From Alteraquisediminimonas sediminicola (GTDB taxonomy: Bacteria > Pseudomonadota > Alphaproteobacteria > Sphingomonadales > Sphingomonadaceae), in assembly GCF_019740335.1 (NCBI RefSeq), contig NZ_JAHXZS010000001.1:558001-622000 (forward strand): a DNA stretch of 64,000 nt, given 5' to 3'. How positions within the stretch are numbered: the first letter of the stretch is position 1; each line of letters begins with the position of its first letter. The notes below the pieces were generated by a model. The model did no database searches, was not told where the DNA came from, and saw only the letters and a list, made by a program, of their open reading frames with translations. Positions 41,329 to 51,183 of the stretch are shown here, piece after piece. The position numbers and the translations under genes are program-made.

Positions 41329-44070
41329 TTGAGCACCGACGAGACATTACTCGCCGCCCCTTCGGACATCAGCCCGATCAACATCGTTGACGAGATGAAG
41401 TCGAGCTATCTCGACTATGCCATGTCCGTTATCGTGTCGCGCGCGCTGCCTGATGTGCGCGATGGTTTGAAGCCGGTGCATCGCCGCATTCTCTACGCGT
41501 GCCATGAGGCAGGCTATGTCGCGGGCAAGCCCTATCGCAAATCGTCCCGCATCGTCGGCGACGTGATGGGTAAATATCACCCGCATGGCGATAGCGCGAT
41601 TTACGACGCCTTGGCGCGCTTGGCGCAGGATTGGTCGATGCGCGTCATGCTCATCGACGGTCAGGGGAACTTCGGTTCGATGGACCCGGATCCGCCCGCC
41701 GCCATGCGTTACACGGAAGCCCGTCTTGCGCGGGTGACGAACAGCCTGCTCGACGATCTCGACAAGGACACCGTCAACTTTCAGTCCAACTATGATGGCT
41801 CGGAAAGCGAACCGCAGGTCCTGCCTGCCCGCTTCCCGAACCTGCTCGTCAATGGCGCGGGCGGCATCGCCGTCGGCATGGCCACCAATATTCCGCCGCA
41901 CAATCTCGGCGAAGTGCTGGCCGCCTGCCGCGCCTATATCGCCAATCCGCTGATCACGTCCGAAGAACTGCACGAGATCGTCCCCGGCCCCGATTTCCCG
42001 AGCGGCGGCCTGATCCTCGGCAAGGGTGGCGCGCGCAATGCGTACACCACCGGCAAGGGTTCGATCATGATGCGTTCGCGCCATGTGGTCGAAGAAGGCC
42101 GTGGCGACCGTCGTTCGATCGTGCTGACGGCCATTCCGTATCAGGTCGGCAAAAACGGTCTGGTCGAAAAGATCGCCGAAGCCGCCAAGGATAAGCGGAT
42201 CGAAGGCGTCAGCGACATTCGCGACGAATCGAACCGCGAAGGCGTCCGCATCGTCATCGATCTGAAGCGCGATGCCACCCCGGATGTCGTGCTCAACCAA
42301 TTATGGCGGCACACCCCGGCGCAATGCAGCTTCCCGGCCAATATGCTCGCCATTCGCGGCGGTCGTCCGGAAGTATTGATGCTGCGCGACATCATCGAAT
42401 CCTTCGTCAAATTCCGCGAAGAAGTGATCACGCGCCGCTGCAAGTTCGAACTGATGAAGGCTCGTGACCGTGCACATATCTTGCTCGGTCTCGTCATTGC
42501 CGTCACCAATCTCGATGAAGTCGTCCGCATCATCCGTGGCTCCTCCAGCCCGGCAGAAGCGCGCGAAAAATTGCTCACCCGCGAATGGCCGGTCGCCGAA
42601 ATCGCACAATATATTGCGCTGGTTGAGGCGGTTGAGCTGGATGTGGGCGGCGATAGCTATCGCCTGTCCGATACACAGGTCCGCGCGATCCTCGATCTGC
42701 GCCTCCATCGCCTGACGGCCTTGGGTCGCGACGAAATCGGCGACGAGTTGAAAAAGCTCGCCGCCAGCATCGAAGAACTGCTCGAAATCCTGCGCAACCG
42801 CGTCCGCCTCTATGAGGTGATGCTGGAAGAATTCGACGCCATCGACCGCGAATTTTCAACCCCGCGCCGTTCGGAAATCACTATCGGCGGGTCCGATATC
42901 GACGATGAAGACCTGATCGAACGCGAAGAAATGGTCGTGACCGTCACCATGGGCGGCTATATCAAGCGCACCCCATTGGAGGCCTTCCGCGCACAGAAAC
43001 GCGGCGGCAAAGGCCGTTCGGCAATGTCGACCAAGGACGAAGACGTCGTCACCGAATTGTTCGTGACCAGCACGCATACGCCGGTGCTGTTCTTCTCGAC
43101 CCATGGCAAGGTCTATCGCATGAAGGTCTGGAAGCTGCCGGAAGGCGGCCCGGCCACGCGCGGTCGCCCGATGGTCAATCTGCTGCCCTTGGCGGCGGGC
43201 GAAACCATTTCCACCGTGCTGCCATTGCCGGAAGACGAAAATGAATGGAGCAAACTCCATGTCATGTTCGCCACCGCCAAGGGGACGGTGCGCCGTAACT
43301 CGATGGACGCGTTCACCAACGTTCCGTCGAACGGCAAGATCGCGATGCGCTTCGACGATGACAGCGCCGACCGCCTGATTGGCGTTGCGCTCCTCACCGA
43401 AGAAGATGACGTGCTGCTCGCCACCCGCGCGGGCAAGGCGATCCGCTTTGAAGGCACCGATGTCCGCGAATTCCAGAGCCGGACCTCGACCGGCGTGCGC
43501 GGCATGACCCTGAAGGGCGATGACGAGGTTATCTCGCTGTCGATCCTGCATCGTTCGGGCGCGGATCAGGAACAGCGCGAAGCCTATCTCCGCGCAGCCC
43601 CGTGGAAGGATAATGAAAACGAACCGACCTTGCCTGCTGACCTCATGGCGCAAATGGCGGAACGGGAACAATTCATCCTCACCGTCTGCGCCAATGGCTA
43701 TGGCAAGATCTCGTCGGCTTATGAATATCGCCGCACCGGTCGCGGTGGTCAGGGGATCACCAATATCGACAATATCGCCCGCAACGGCACGGTTGTCGCC
43801 AGCTTCCCGGCATCGAAGGACCAGCAATTACTGCTCGTCACCGATCAGGCGAAGATGATCCGACTGCCGCTCGATACGATGCGCGTGATCGGTCGCGGTT
43901 CGGCAGGCGTCCGCCTGTTCAACGTCGCCGATGATGAACATGTCGTCTCCGCCGCGCGGATCGACAAGGACGAAGATGGCGACGAAGACGCTGTTGAAGA
44001 TGCCATCGATGGTAATGTTGCGTTGGAGAGTGAACATGAAAATGGCAATGAAGATGGTGGCGACGCCTGA
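41329..44070 (+). CDS. gyrA: DNA gyrase subunit A
   Basis: The 913-residue type IIA topoisomerase subunit has the winged-helix region [24 protein letters not shown] and the catalytic tyrosine Y128 in [10 protein letters not shown]. The C-terminal beta-pinwheel carries the GyrA box as QKRGGKGR. The quinolone positions corresponding to E. coli S83 and D87 are S89 and D93, the sensitive type. It introduces negative supercoils with GyrB. The start is TTG at 41329. The C-terminal tail is unusually acidic ([21 protein letters not shown]). The next gene starts inside its 3' end. Confidence 0.97.
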   Translation: MSTDETLLAAPSDISPINIVDEMKSSYLDYAMSVIVSRALPDVRDGLKPVHRRILYACHEAGYVAGKPYRKSSRIVGDVMGKYHPHGDSAIYDALARLAQDWSMRVMLIDGQGNFGSMDPDPPAAMRYTEARLARVTNSLLDDLDKDTVNFQSNYDGSESEPQVLPARFPNLLVNGAGGIAVGMATNIPPHNLGEVLAACRAYIANPLITSEELHEIVPGPDFPSGGLILGKGGARNAYTTGKGSIMMRSRHVVEEGRGDRRSIVLTAIPYQVGKNGLVEKIAEAAKDKRIEGVSDIRDESNREGVRIVIDLKRDATPDVVLNQLWRHTPAQCSFPANMLAIRGGRPEVLMLRDIIESFVKFREEVITRRCKFELMKARDRAHILLGLVIAVTNLDEVVRIIRGSSSPAEAREKLLTREWPVAEIAQYIALVEAVELDVGGDSYRLSDTQVRAILDLRLHRLTALGRDEIGDELKKLAASIEELLEILRNRVRLYEVMLEEFDAIDREFSTPRRSEITIGGSDIDDEDLIEREEMVVTVTMGGYIKRTPLEAFRAQKRGGKGRSAMSTKDEDVVTELFVTSTHTPVLFFSTHGKVYRMKVWKLPEGGPATRGRPMVNLLPLAAGETISTVLPLPEDENEWSKLHVMFATAKGTVRRNSMDAFTNVPSNGKIAMRFDDDSADRLIGVALLTEEDDVLLATRAGKAIRFEGTDVREFQSRTSTGVRGMTLKGDDEVISLSILHRSGADQEQREAYLRAAPWKDNENEPTLPADLMAQMAEREQFILTVCANGYGKISSAYEYRRTGRGGQGITNIDNIARNGTVVASFPASKDQQLLLVTDQAKMIRLPLDTMRVIGRGSAGVRLFNVADDEHVVSAARIDKDEDGDEDAVEDAIDGNVALESEHENGNEDGGDA

Positions 44071-44317
44071 TTTCAAAGCAATATTGATAATGGCCGGGAT
44101 GCTGATGCTCCCGGCCTGTCAGTCCAAAACCTCGCCCCCGCTGCCCTCCCCGGCCACGCCGGTATCGCTCGCCAATCCGGCCTCGGTCTATTGCGGCGCA
44201 CAGGGTGGCAGGCTGGACATTCGCTCTACCCCCAATGGCGATGTCGGCATCTGCCATTTGCCGGATGGCCAGAATTGCGAAGAATGGGCGCTGTTCCGGG
44301 ACAAGATCTGCCGATGA
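44036..44317 (+). CDS. DUF333-type small lipoprotein
   Basis: The ATG at 44036 lies inside the end of gyrA with GGAGAG 5 bases upstream, giving 93 residues. A lipoprotein signal (ILIMAGMLMLPACQ) is followed by the DUF333 core NPASVYCGAQGG, GDVGICHLPDGQNCEEWALFRD. DUF333 proteins are small envelope proteins of unclear role, several annotated as hemolysin-like without firm evidence. It is coupled to the DUF952 gene downstream (ATGA at 44314). Confidence 0.85.
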   Translation: MKMAMKMVATPDFKAILIMAGMLMLPACQSKTSPPLPSPATPVSLANPASVYCGAQGGRLDIRSTPNGDVGICHLPDGQNCEEWALFRDKICR

Positions 44318-44625
44318 CCGATATGCCGCCTATTGCCTTCAAGATTTTAACTGCGGATCAATGGGCGCAATTTGTCGCGGACGGCATGTTCCATGGCGCG
44401 CCGGTCGATCTGCATGATGGCTATATCCACCTGTCCGCCGCCGATCAGGTGCAGGCGACAATGGACAAGCATTTCGCCGGTCAGACCGGGCTGGTGATCG
44501 CGGAAATTGACCTTGGCATATTGGGCGATCTGGTGCGCTGGGAAGTTTCGCGCGGTGGGGCATTATTTCCCCATGTCTATGGCGCGCTGCCCCTCGCCTG
44601 CGTCCGCGCCACCGTTAAGGCTTAA
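44314..44625 (+). CDS. DUF952-family protein
   Basis: The 103 residues match the DUF952 pattern: FKILTADQWAQF, DGYIHLSAADQVQATMDKHF, IDLGILGDLVRWEVSRGGALFPHVYG. These are small cytoplasmic alpha/beta proteins with an ART-like fold and no settled biochemical role. The start overlaps the DUF333 lipoprotein stop. The stop overlaps the converging ATPase gene by 4 bases. Confidence 0.88.
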   Translation: MTDMPPIAFKILTADQWAQFVADGMFHGAPVDLHDGYIHLSAADQVQATMDKHFAGQTGLVIAEIDLGILGDLVRWEVSRGGALFPHVYGALPLACVRATVKA

Positions 44626-45452
44626 AGCCCCGCAACGCTCCGCCCGGCGCGTCCGGCCAGTTCCTGCACATAATGCCACGCAATGCGCCCGGAACGCGCC
44701 CCGCGTTGGGTCGCCCATTGGATCGCATCCAGCGGATCGAACTCCAGCCCCAGCCGTACCGCATAGCCCGCAACCATCGCGACATAATGATCCTGATCAC
44801 AGGCATGAAAGCCAAGGCTCAGGCCAAATCGGTCGGCCAGCGCCAGCCGGTCATCGACCACATCGCGCATGTTGATCGGATCATCCTGTTCCCGCATGTC
44901 GCGGTGCACGATGTTGCGACGATTGGACGTCACATAGAGCCGCGCATTGGCGGGCCGGGCCTCGGCCCCACCTTCCAGCAACGACCGCAGCAATCGGGGC
45001 GCGGCGCTCTGCTCTTCAAAGCCGACGTCATCGAGAAACAGCACATAACAACGCGATGTATCGGCGATGATCCGAAACAGATCCGGCAAGCTATCGAGCG
45101 AATCACCCGATACCTCGATCAACGCTACATCCTTGCCGTCCCGCTGACACGCGCCGACCACCGCCTTGACCAAGGCCGATTTGCCCATGCCGCGCGATCC
45201 CCATAACAGGGCATCATGCGCCGCATGGCCCGCCGCCAGCCGCTCGGTATTTTCCAGCAACACCGATTTTTGCGGATCAATCCCTGTCAGCACATCCAGC
45301 GGCAGTGGCGAAAAATGCGTGGCCGCATGCAGCATGTGATGCCGCCAGACATAGGCTGGCCCCGCACCCGCATCGGCCATCACTGCCAAGGGCGGCGCAA
45401 GCCGTTCCAGCGCATCCGCCACCCGGCCCAACAACACCGCAACATCATCCAT
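44622..45452 (-). CDS. DUF815-family AAA-type ATPase
   Basis: The 276-residue P-loop protein has the DUF815 signature SVLLENTERLAAGHAAHDALLWGSRGMGKSALVKAV (Walker A GSRGMGKS) and Walker B YVLFLDDVGFE. It also has LLEGGAEARPANARLYVTSNRRNIV and DEL-like DRLALADRFGLSLGF. The function of the family is not established; some act as chaperone-like ATPases. It is monocistronic or follows bamE on the minus strand after 32 bases. Confidence 0.88.
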   Translation of the reverse strand: MDDVAVLLGRVADALERLAPPLAVMADAGAGPAYVWRHHMLHAATHFSPLPLDVLTGIDPQKSVLLENTERLAAGHAAHDALLWGSRGMGKSALVKAVVGACQRDGKDVALIEVSGDSLDSLPDLFRIIADTSRCYVLFLDDVGFEEQSAAPRLLRSLLEGGAEARPANARLYVTSNRRNIVHRDMREQDDPINMRDVVDDRLALADRFGLSLGFHACDQDHYVAMVAGYAVRLGLEFDPLDAIQWATQRGARSGRIAWHYVQELAGRAGRSVAGL

Positions 45453-45484
45453 GTGAAAAACCGATCAACCGTGCTGACGTTGGA

Positions 45485-45967
45485 TTAATTAGGATTATCC
45501 GCAGAGCCGCCGCCCTGCCCAACTGCGCCGACCGTGCCGATATTGCCGAACAATTCGCGGAAAAAGCCACGTTCGCGGCCCAAGGTCGGGGTGCGATCGT
45601 CATCCGGCGTCAGGCTGACAATCTGTTCCTTGCCGGTCTTGTTGACCGACGCGACATTGCCGGCCTGATCGAATTGAACGGTCAGCACATATTGGTCGAC
45701 CGGCTTGGGATTGCGGAAGGCAATCTGCTTGGTGTCGCGCGACACATAATACCAGACATTCTTGTCGAACTGGCTGACGAAAGTCGGACGGCCCAGCGTA
45801 TGTTCCACCGAATCGCGATTGTCGATGCCCGCCTGAATGCCGGTCACCAACGCCTGTTCGCCAACGAAACCCTTGTGATCCCGAATGCGGGTGCAGCCAG
45901 TGGCAATCGTCGTCACTACAAGCATCGCCAACGCCAAACGGATCGGTCGGGAATACAGGTTCATCAT
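45485..45967 (-). CDS. bamE: Outer-membrane assembly lipoprotein BamE (SmpA/OmlA)
   Basis: I place the start at the ATGATG at 45967 with GGAGTG upstream, giving about 160 residues. A lipobox lies in TIATGCTRIRDHKGF. The SmpA/OmlA core follows: LVTGIQAGIDNRDSVEHTLGRPTF, NVWYYVSRDTKQIAF and VDQYVLTVQFDQAGNV. BamE is a small partner of BamA/BamD in outer-membrane protein insertion. It is divergent from the cytochrome-chaperone gene across about 120 bases. Confidence 0.9.
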   Translation of the reverse strand: MMNLYSRPIRLALAMLVVTTIATGCTRIRDHKGFVGEQALVTGIQAGIDNRDSVEHTLGRPTFVSQFDKNVWYYVSRDTKQIAFRNPKPVDQYVLTVQFDQAGNVASVNKTGKEQIVSLTPDDDRTPTLGRERGFFRELFGNIGTVGAVGQGGGSADNPN

Positions 45968-46084
45968 TAACACTCCGTGGCCGGGCGGGTTCGGGTCATT
46001 CACCCGTTGCACCGGCATTGCTTTCGCTCAATATGCGCTTATGAGCCCGTCAGGCAAGCTCGCGCTGCATCATGGGAGGCCCTT

Positions 46085-46606
46085 TTGTCTTTTTTCAGTC
46101 GCCTGTTCGGTCGTTCAATCCGGGATGAACGCCCAACTGCCCTTTATCGGGCCATTGTCAGCCATGCCCGGCTACCCGCTTATTACATCGAAGGCGCTGT
46201 CCCCGATACGGTCGAAGGCCGTTTCGAAATGGTCGCCACCGTCACTGCGCTCATCTTGCTCCGGTTTGAAAAGGACGGGCAAGAAATGGGCGAAGCCGGG
46301 GCACGGCTCACGGAATTATTTGTCGACGACATGGATGGTCAGCTGCGCGAAATGGGCATTGGCGATATTGTCGTGGGCAAGCATATCGGCAAGATGATGG
46401 CCCTGCTCGGTGGCCGCATCGCCGCGATCCGCGATGCGCTCGCTGGCAAGGAACCGCTGGCGAACGTGCTGGTCCGCAATGTCTGGCGCGACGCTGCGCC
46501 GACACCAGCGGCGCTGGCCTTTGTAGAACAGGAATTGCAGCGCCTGAATGCGGCGCTCAATCAGATGGAAAGCGCGGCCTTGGTCCGTGGTGAATGGGTG
46601 CAATAA
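46085..46606 (+). CDS. Ubiquinol-cytochrome c chaperone (CBP3-type)
   Basis: The TTG at 46085 has GGGAGG 5 bases upstream, a clear start decision against longer frames. The 173 residues (LSFFSRLFGRSIRDE...) match the Ubiq_cyt_C_chap family, with ALYRAIVSHARLPAYYIE, DTVEGRFEMVATVTALILLR, ELFVDDMDGQLREMGIGDIVVGKHIGKMM. The family assists assembly of the cytochrome bc1 complex. The stop shares TAATG with the following DUF177 gene. Confidence 0.9.
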   Translation: MSFFSRLFGRSIRDERPTALYRAIVSHARLPAYYIEGAVPDTVEGRFEMVATVTALILLRFEKDGQEMGEAGARLTELFVDDMDGQLREMGIGDIVVGKHIGKMMALLGGRIAAIRDALAGKEPLANVLVRNVWRDAAPTPAALAFVEQELQRLNAALNQMESAALVRGEWVQ

Positions 46607-47136
46607 TGACCGACAACAGCCCCGAATGGTCCTATGTGATCGAGGCCGGACAGGCCAGCCCGGAAGGGCGCGTCATTACTTTGGCCGCCAATGAAACCGA
46701 ACGCGCGGCGCTAGCCAAGCGCTTCGACCTGCCAAGGCTCGATCATATCGGCGCGACCCTGACCCTGCGCGCACAAGCCGATGGCATTCACGCCCAAGGC
46801 ACGCTTCGCGGCGAACTCGCGCAGCGTTGCGTGGCAACGGGCGATGAACTGCCCGTCACCATCGACACAGAATTCAACCTGCGTTTTCGCCATGCGACCG
46901 ATCTTGGCGAGGATTTCGAGGAAGAAATCGAGCTTGATGCCGAGGATTGCGACACGATCGAATATACCGGCAGCCAGTTCGACCTTGGCGAGGCGCTGGC
47001 CGACACCCTCTATCTCGCGCTCGATCCCTTCCCGCGCAGCCCCAATGCCGATGCCGTATTGAAAGCGGCGGGCGTCTTGTCGGAAGGCGAAGCCGGACCA
47101 TTCGGCGCACTCGCGAACCTGCTGAAGAAGAATTAA
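46606..47136 (+). CDS. YceD/DUF177-family protein
   Basis: The ATG at 46606 is fused to the stop of the chaperone gene. The 176 residues show the DUF177 pattern: a beta-rich start, RGELAQRCVATGDELPVTIDTEF (the conserved Cys), and a C-terminal FDLGEALADTLYLALDPFPR. In many bacteria YceD precedes rpmF and influences 23S rRNA; rpmF is not present here. A bidirectional terminator follows immediately. Confidence 0.88.
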   Translation: MTDNSPEWSYVIEAGQASPEGRVITLAANETERAALAKRFDLPRLDHIGATLTLRAQADGIHAQGTLRGELAQRCVATGDELPVTIDTEFNLRFRHATDLGEDFEEEIELDAEDCDTIEYTGSQFDLGEALADTLYLALDPFPRSPNADAVLKAAGVLSEGEAGPFGALANLLKKN

Positions 47137-47137
47137 A

Positions 47138-47177
47138 AAAAAGCCGCGCACTGGGTTCCCCCGGTACGCGGCTTTTT
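47138..47177. terminator. Bidirectional terminator between DUF177 gene and dnaN
   Basis: AAAAAGCCGCG (47138-47148) and CGCGGCTTTTT (47167-47177) form a perfect 11-bp stem with A- and T-runs on both sides, serving both converging genes. Confidence 0.9.
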
Positions 47178-47198
47178 CCATAAAGCTGTAATACGGGA

Positions 47199-48308
47199 TC
47201 AGACCCGCATCGGCATCAGCACATAGAGCGCGGGCGATTTATCATGCTCGCGGATCAAGGTCGGGGCCGCCGCATCGGCAAGATGCACCTCGACAAGATC
47301 GCTTTCGATCTGGCTGAGAATATCCATCAGATAGCGCGCGTTGAAACCGATCTCCATCGCAGGGGCGGTGTAATCGCTCGCCAGTTCTTCGGCCGCCGTC
47401 CCGTTTTCCGGCGAGGTCACCGACAGGATCACGCGATCGCGCTCCAGCGACACCTTGACCGCGCGGGTCTTTTCCGACGCAATCGTCGCCACGCGATCGA
47501 CGCCCGCCATCAGGCTCTTGGGATCGATCTTGAGCAATTTGTCATTCGCGGTCGGGATGACGCGGCTGTAATCCGGGAAAGTCCCGTCGATCAGCTTGCT
47601 GGTCAGCACCGCCGAACCAAGGTCAAAGCGAATCTTCGATGCGCTCATCGACAATTCGACATTGCCATCGACTTCATCGAGCAATTTACGAATTTCAGCG
47701 ACGCATTTGCGCGGCACGATGATGTCCGGCATCGATTCCGCGCCATCGGGACGTTCCATCGTCACCCGGGCCAAACGGTGACCATCGGTCGCCGCTGCCC
47801 GCAACGAAGGCTCGCCCTCATTGGTGACATGGAAGAAAATACCGTTGAGATAATAACGGGTTTCCTCGGTCGAGATCGCGAAGCGGGTGCTGTCGATCAT
47901 GATCTTCAGCGTTTCCACCGGCAAGGTGAAAGCCACCGGCAGATCGCCCTCGGCGATGATCGGGAAATCGTCGCGCGGCAATGTCGGCAGGTTGAAGCGC
48001 GAACGCCCGGCCACAATCGCCAATTTGCCATCGGCGGCGGACAGGCTGACCTGCGAACCTTCCGGCAATTTGCGGGCAATGTCGAACAGCATATGGGCGG
48101 ATACGGTGGTCGCGCCTTCGACTTCGACATCGGCAGGTACTTGTTCCACGATCTGCAAATCAAGATCGGTCGCCATCAGGCGCAGACCGCCGCTACCGGC
48201 TTCGATCAGAACATTGGAAAGGATCGGAATCGTATTGCGCCGTTCAACGACGGACTGCACGTGACTCAGGCTTTTCAACAAATTTGCCCGTTCGATTGTC
48301 GCCTTCAT
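47199..48308 (-). CDS. dnaN: DNA polymerase III beta subunit (sliding clamp)
   Basis: The 369 residues have the three-domain clamp layout with family motifs NTIPILSNVLIEA, DLDLQI, ATDGHRLA, KLIDGTFPDYSRVIP, FNARYLMDIL and the C-terminal LMPMRV. The dimer encircles DNA and tethers Pol III. The gene is not next to dnaA in this window, as is common in alphaproteobacteria. The ATG at 48308 begins KATIERANLLKSL, the normal start. Confidence 0.96.
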   Translation of the reverse strand: MKATIERANLLKSLSHVQSVVERRNTIPILSNVLIEAGSGGLRLMATDLDLQIVEQVPADVEVEGATTVSAHMLFDIARKLPEGSQVSLSAADGKLAIVAGRSRFNLPTLPRDDFPIIAEGDLPVAFTLPVETLKIMIDSTRFAISTEETRYYLNGIFFHVTNEGEPSLRAAATDGHRLARVTMERPDGAESMPDIIVPRKCVAEIRKLLDEVDGNVELSMSASKIRFDLGSAVLTSKLIDGTFPDYSRVIPTANDKLLKIDPKSLMAGVDRVATIASEKTRAVKVSLERDRVILSVTSPENGTAAEELASDYTAPAMEIGFNARYLMDILSQIESDLVEVHLADAAAPTLIREHDKSPALYVLMPMRV

Positions 48309-48441
48309 TCCGGTCCCCTGAAAGTCTTCGGATAATGTGATTCAGCCTTATAACGAGCAAATCCATCGACACCAGTAGGCAGCTGCAAATCAGATGCGAA
48401 TCATGCGCAAATCACCCGAAACGAAGCCGATTTCTGGTCCA

Positions 48442-48966
48442 TCAAAGTCCCAAAGCCCCGGCCATCGCCAATAACGACATCACCCGCACATCAATCCCGA
48501 CATTTTCGGCGCGTTTGGCGGCCACAAATGCGCTTATCTCGGCCAAGGGTACGCGATGCACGACGATCGCCTCATCCTCCGTCCCGCCGCCTGCATGCAC
48601 GCGGGTCAGGCCGCTCGCCCGAAACAGCGTGAAACATTCCGACACCATGCCGGGGGATGAATAAAACTGCCCGATTTCGGTCATCACCTCGGCGCGATAG
48701 CCGGTCTCTTCCTCCAGCTCGCGCCGCGCCGCATCCACGCTGTCTTCCGGCACACCGGCATCCCCGACCAAACCCGCGGGCAGTTCAAGGCAATTGCGCT
48801 TTAACGGCACGCGATATTGCTCGACCAGCAACACATGGCCGTCATCAATCGCGAGGATCACCGCCGCGCCCATATTATGCGACCGGCTGACATATTCCCA
48901 TGTGCCATCAACCTTGACCGTGATGTATTTGCCTTCCCAGGCGTTGTGAATGGGCTGACCGGTCAA
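48442..48966 (-). CDS. NUDIX hydrolase (ADP-ribose pyrophosphatase type)
   Basis: The 174-residue protein carries a complete Nudix box (GDAGVPEDSVDAARRELEEETGY), preceded by VLLVEQYRVPLKRNCLELPAG and followed by YSSPGMVSE. These are features of the ADP-ribose/nucleotide-sugar pyrophosphatase branch. It cleaves X-linked nucleoside diphosphates in the cytoplasm with Mg2+. Its ATGA start overlaps the upstream TPM gene. Confidence 0.9.
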   Translation of the reverse strand: MTGQPIHNAWEGKYITVKVDGTWEYVSRSHNMGAAVILAIDDGHVLLVEQYRVPLKRNCLELPAGLVGDAGVPEDSVDAARRELEEETGYRAEVMTEIGQFYSSPGMVSECFTLFRASGLTRVHAGGGTEDEAIVVHRVPLAEISAFVAAKRAENVGIDVRVMSLLAMAGALGL

Positions 48967-49643
48967 AGCTCGACAATCCGATCCGGTAATTCATTCACAT
49001 CATCCGCGCCAATCGGCAGATATTGATGCAGCACGATCCCGATCCGGTCGACCGCCGCAATCAACCCATCGACCATCCGCCCGTCATGCAGCGCATCGAC
49101 CAGCGCGGCCATCGCATCGCCCCAAATCGCCGGATCGACCTTGCCATGAATCGCCTGATCCGCCACCAATTCGGCCATATGTTCGCCCGTGGAAAGGTAA
49201 AGCAGCACCGCCGTATGGCCGCTGGTCTTGCCCCGCGCCATCGCATTGAACAACAATAAGGCACGGCGGCGCACCCGGCGGCGCTTGGTCGAACGCGGCG
49301 TCAGCTTCAACCGCACCGGCATCCACGCCATCGCATAACGCACGATCAGGAACGTCAGCACAAGCGTGCAAAACAACGTGCCGAGCATCTGATAATAGCC
49401 GCTTGGCCCGTTCCAGCCCCAGAAATAGACCATCACCCGATGCAGCCGCTCTGGTCCCATCGCCCAGATCGCGCCCAGCTTCAAAAACATCACGCCAATG
49501 GCATAATGCAGGCCGACATCATGATAGCTGTCGGACAATTCGTTGCTGACTACGAGAATCTCGCCACTGGTGCCGCTTTCCGCGCGCGCAATCGCTGCCG
49601 CCAAATGGGCGCGCGACTTGTCTTCCAGATATTGTCCTACCAT
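48963..49643 (-). CDS. TPM-domain membrane protein
   Basis: The 226 residues carry a split TPM (TLP18.3/Psb32/MOLO-1) fold: AHLAAAIARAESGTSGEILVVSNE at the start and LLYLSTGEHMAELVADQAIHGKVD toward the end. Two membrane segments lie between (VGLHYAIGVMFLKLGAIWAM, YYQMLGTLFCTLVLTFLIV). It belongs with the next two genes (TPM YgcG-like and LemA), a common bacterial trio of unclear envelope function. Overlaps of 4-7 bases on both sides show one operon. Confidence 0.85.
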   Translation of the reverse strand: MVGQYLEDKSRAHLAAAIARAESGTSGEILVVSNELSDSYHDVGLHYAIGVMFLKLGAIWAMGPERLHRVMVYFWGWNGPSGYYQMLGTLFCTLVLTFLIVRYAMAWMPVRLKLTPRSTKRRRVRRRALLLFNAMARGKTSGHTAVLLYLSTGEHMAELVADQAIHGKVDPAIWGDAMAALVDALHDGRMVDGLIAAVDRIGIVLHQYLPIGADDVNELPDRIVEL

Positions 49644-50521
49644 CCCCCTGAAGCACCCCCACCGCCAAAACTACCGCCGCCGCCAGAAAATCCGCCGCCG
49701 CCAAATCCACCGCCGCCGAAACCGCCACCCCCAAAACCGCCGCCAAATCCACCCGAACCAAGGCCCGGTCCCCAAATCACCACCGGCATCCCGCCTTGGC
49801 GATAAAATTGCCCCATGCCGCGCCGCGCACGAAACAGCACGAACAACACAATCGCGACAAAGACAAAGGTGAAGATCGAATTCATCTGGGCGGACTGTGC
49901 CTCCGCCTCTTTCTGCGCCGCCACGATCCGTTTGGCGCGGGCCTCGGCGGCGGGCGCAGGCAGACGCAATTGCGTGATAATTTCACCCGCCCCGGCCTTG
50001 ATCCCGCCGCTGAAATCGCCCTGTTTAAACCGGGGCAAAATCGCCTGTTGGATAATCAGGCCCGAAAGGCCGGACGTCAGCACCGGCGTCAGGCCATAGC
50101 CGACATCGATCCGCAACTTGCGATCATCGCGCGCGACCAACAAAATCACCCCGTCATCGACCTTTTTGCGGCCAATCGCCCAATGCCGTCCGAGCTGATA
50201 ACCGTAATTCTCAATCGTCTGGCCATGCAGCGACGGAATAGTCGCGATCACGAACTGCATGCCCTTATCACGCTCCAGCGCCGCCAGATCCTCGGTCAAT
50301 GTGGCCTCAGTCGCCGGGCCGATCATCTCTGCCGTATCGACCACCCGCCCGGTAAGGGGCGGAAAATTCATGGCCGCAGCATTGTCCGCAGCAAGCGCCA
50401 GCATCGGCCAGACGCACAACATCAACATCAGGCCCAACACCATCCCCGCAGCCGAAGTGCGAAGCCCGCGCCCCCTCGTCATCATGGCTGTCATCGCCGT
50501 CATGGCATTCATGGCCATCAC
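49637..50521 (-). CDS. YgcG-like TPM-domain protein with Gly-rich tail
   Basis: The 294 residues hold a signal peptide (GLMLMLCVWPMLALAA), a TPM domain (LTGRVVDTAEMIGPATEATLTEDLAALE, DDGVILLVARDDRKLRIDVGYGL), one membrane segment (IFTFVFVAIVLFVLFRARR) and a C-terminal tail of GGGFGGGG-type repeats. The layout is that of YgcG proteins that accompany LemA. The Met-rich start (MMAMNAMTAMTAMM) makes the exact N-terminus uncertain. Confidence 0.88.
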   Translation of the reverse strand: MMAMNAMTAMTAMMTRGRGLRTSAAGMVLGLMLMLCVWPMLALAADNAAAMNFPPLTGRVVDTAEMIGPATEATLTEDLAALERDKGMQFVIATIPSLHGQTIENYGYQLGRHWAIGRKKVDDGVILLVARDDRKLRIDVGYGLTPVLTSGLSGLIIQQAILPRFKQGDFSGGIKAGAGEIITQLRLPAPAAEARAKRIVAAQKEAEAQSAQMNSIFTFVFVAIVLFVLFRARRGMGQFYRQGGMPVVIWGPGLGSGGFGGGFGGGGFGGGGFGGGGFSGGGGSFGGGGASGGW

Positions 50522-50526
50522 AGCCG

Positions 50527-51117
50527 TCAGAACGCCACCTTCGGCGCATTTTCCGCCCCAACAGAGGTCGCCTTGAACGGCGTTTTCGGCTTTGATCCAT
50601 AGATCAGCTTGGCCGCCATCATATCGGGGAAGGTGCGGATCGTGATATTATAGTCCTGCACCGCCGCATTATAATCGCGCCGTGCGATGCTGATCTGGTT
50701 CTCGGTCCCCGCCAATTCGGTTTGCAGGGTCAGGAAATTCTGGTTCGATTTCAGGTCCGGATAACGCTCCGATGTCACCAGCAAACGCCCCAATGACGCC
50801 CCCAATTGGCCCTGCGCCTGCTCAAATTGCGCCATTTTCTCAGGATTGCTCAAATCCTCGGCCTTGATCTGGATCGATGATGCCTTGGCCCGCGCCTCGG
50901 TCACGGCGACCAGCACCGATTTTTCCTGCGCGGCAAAGCCCTTCACCGTCGCCACAAGGCCCGGAATCAGGTCGTTGCGCCGCTGATATTCCACCTCGAC
51001 ATTGCCCCATGCGGCGTTGACCGCCTCTTCACGGGTCGGGACAGAATTGATCCCGCAGGATGACACCGCAAACGCCAACGGAATGGCCATCAAATGCGCG
51101 CGACGAAAACCAGACAT
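50527..51117 (-). CDS. lemA: LemA-family lipoprotein
   Basis: The ATG at 51117 (MSGFRRAHLMAIPLAFAVSSCG) puts a lipobox at the right place; the longer frame upstream is not needed. The 196 residues form the LemA four-helix bundle: EAVNAAWGNVEVEYQRRNDLIPGLVATVKGFA, LLVTSERYPDLKSNQNFLTLQTELAGTENQI, then DYNITIRTFPDMMAA. It is part of the LemA/TPM envelope operon. Function is still poorly defined. Confidence 0.9.
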   Translation of the reverse strand: MSGFRRAHLMAIPLAFAVSSCGINSVPTREEAVNAAWGNVEVEYQRRNDLIPGLVATVKGFAAQEKSVLVAVTEARAKASSIQIKAEDLSNPEKMAQFEQAQGQLGASLGRLLVTSERYPDLKSNQNFLTLQTELAGTENQISIARRDYNAAVQDYNITIRTFPDMMAAKLIYGSKPKTPFKATSVGAENAPKVAF

Positions 51118-51183
51118 CAACTTATCCCCCAAAAAGATCGGCCCCGGCGATGCATGATCGTCGGGGCCGGGATATTGCAACGG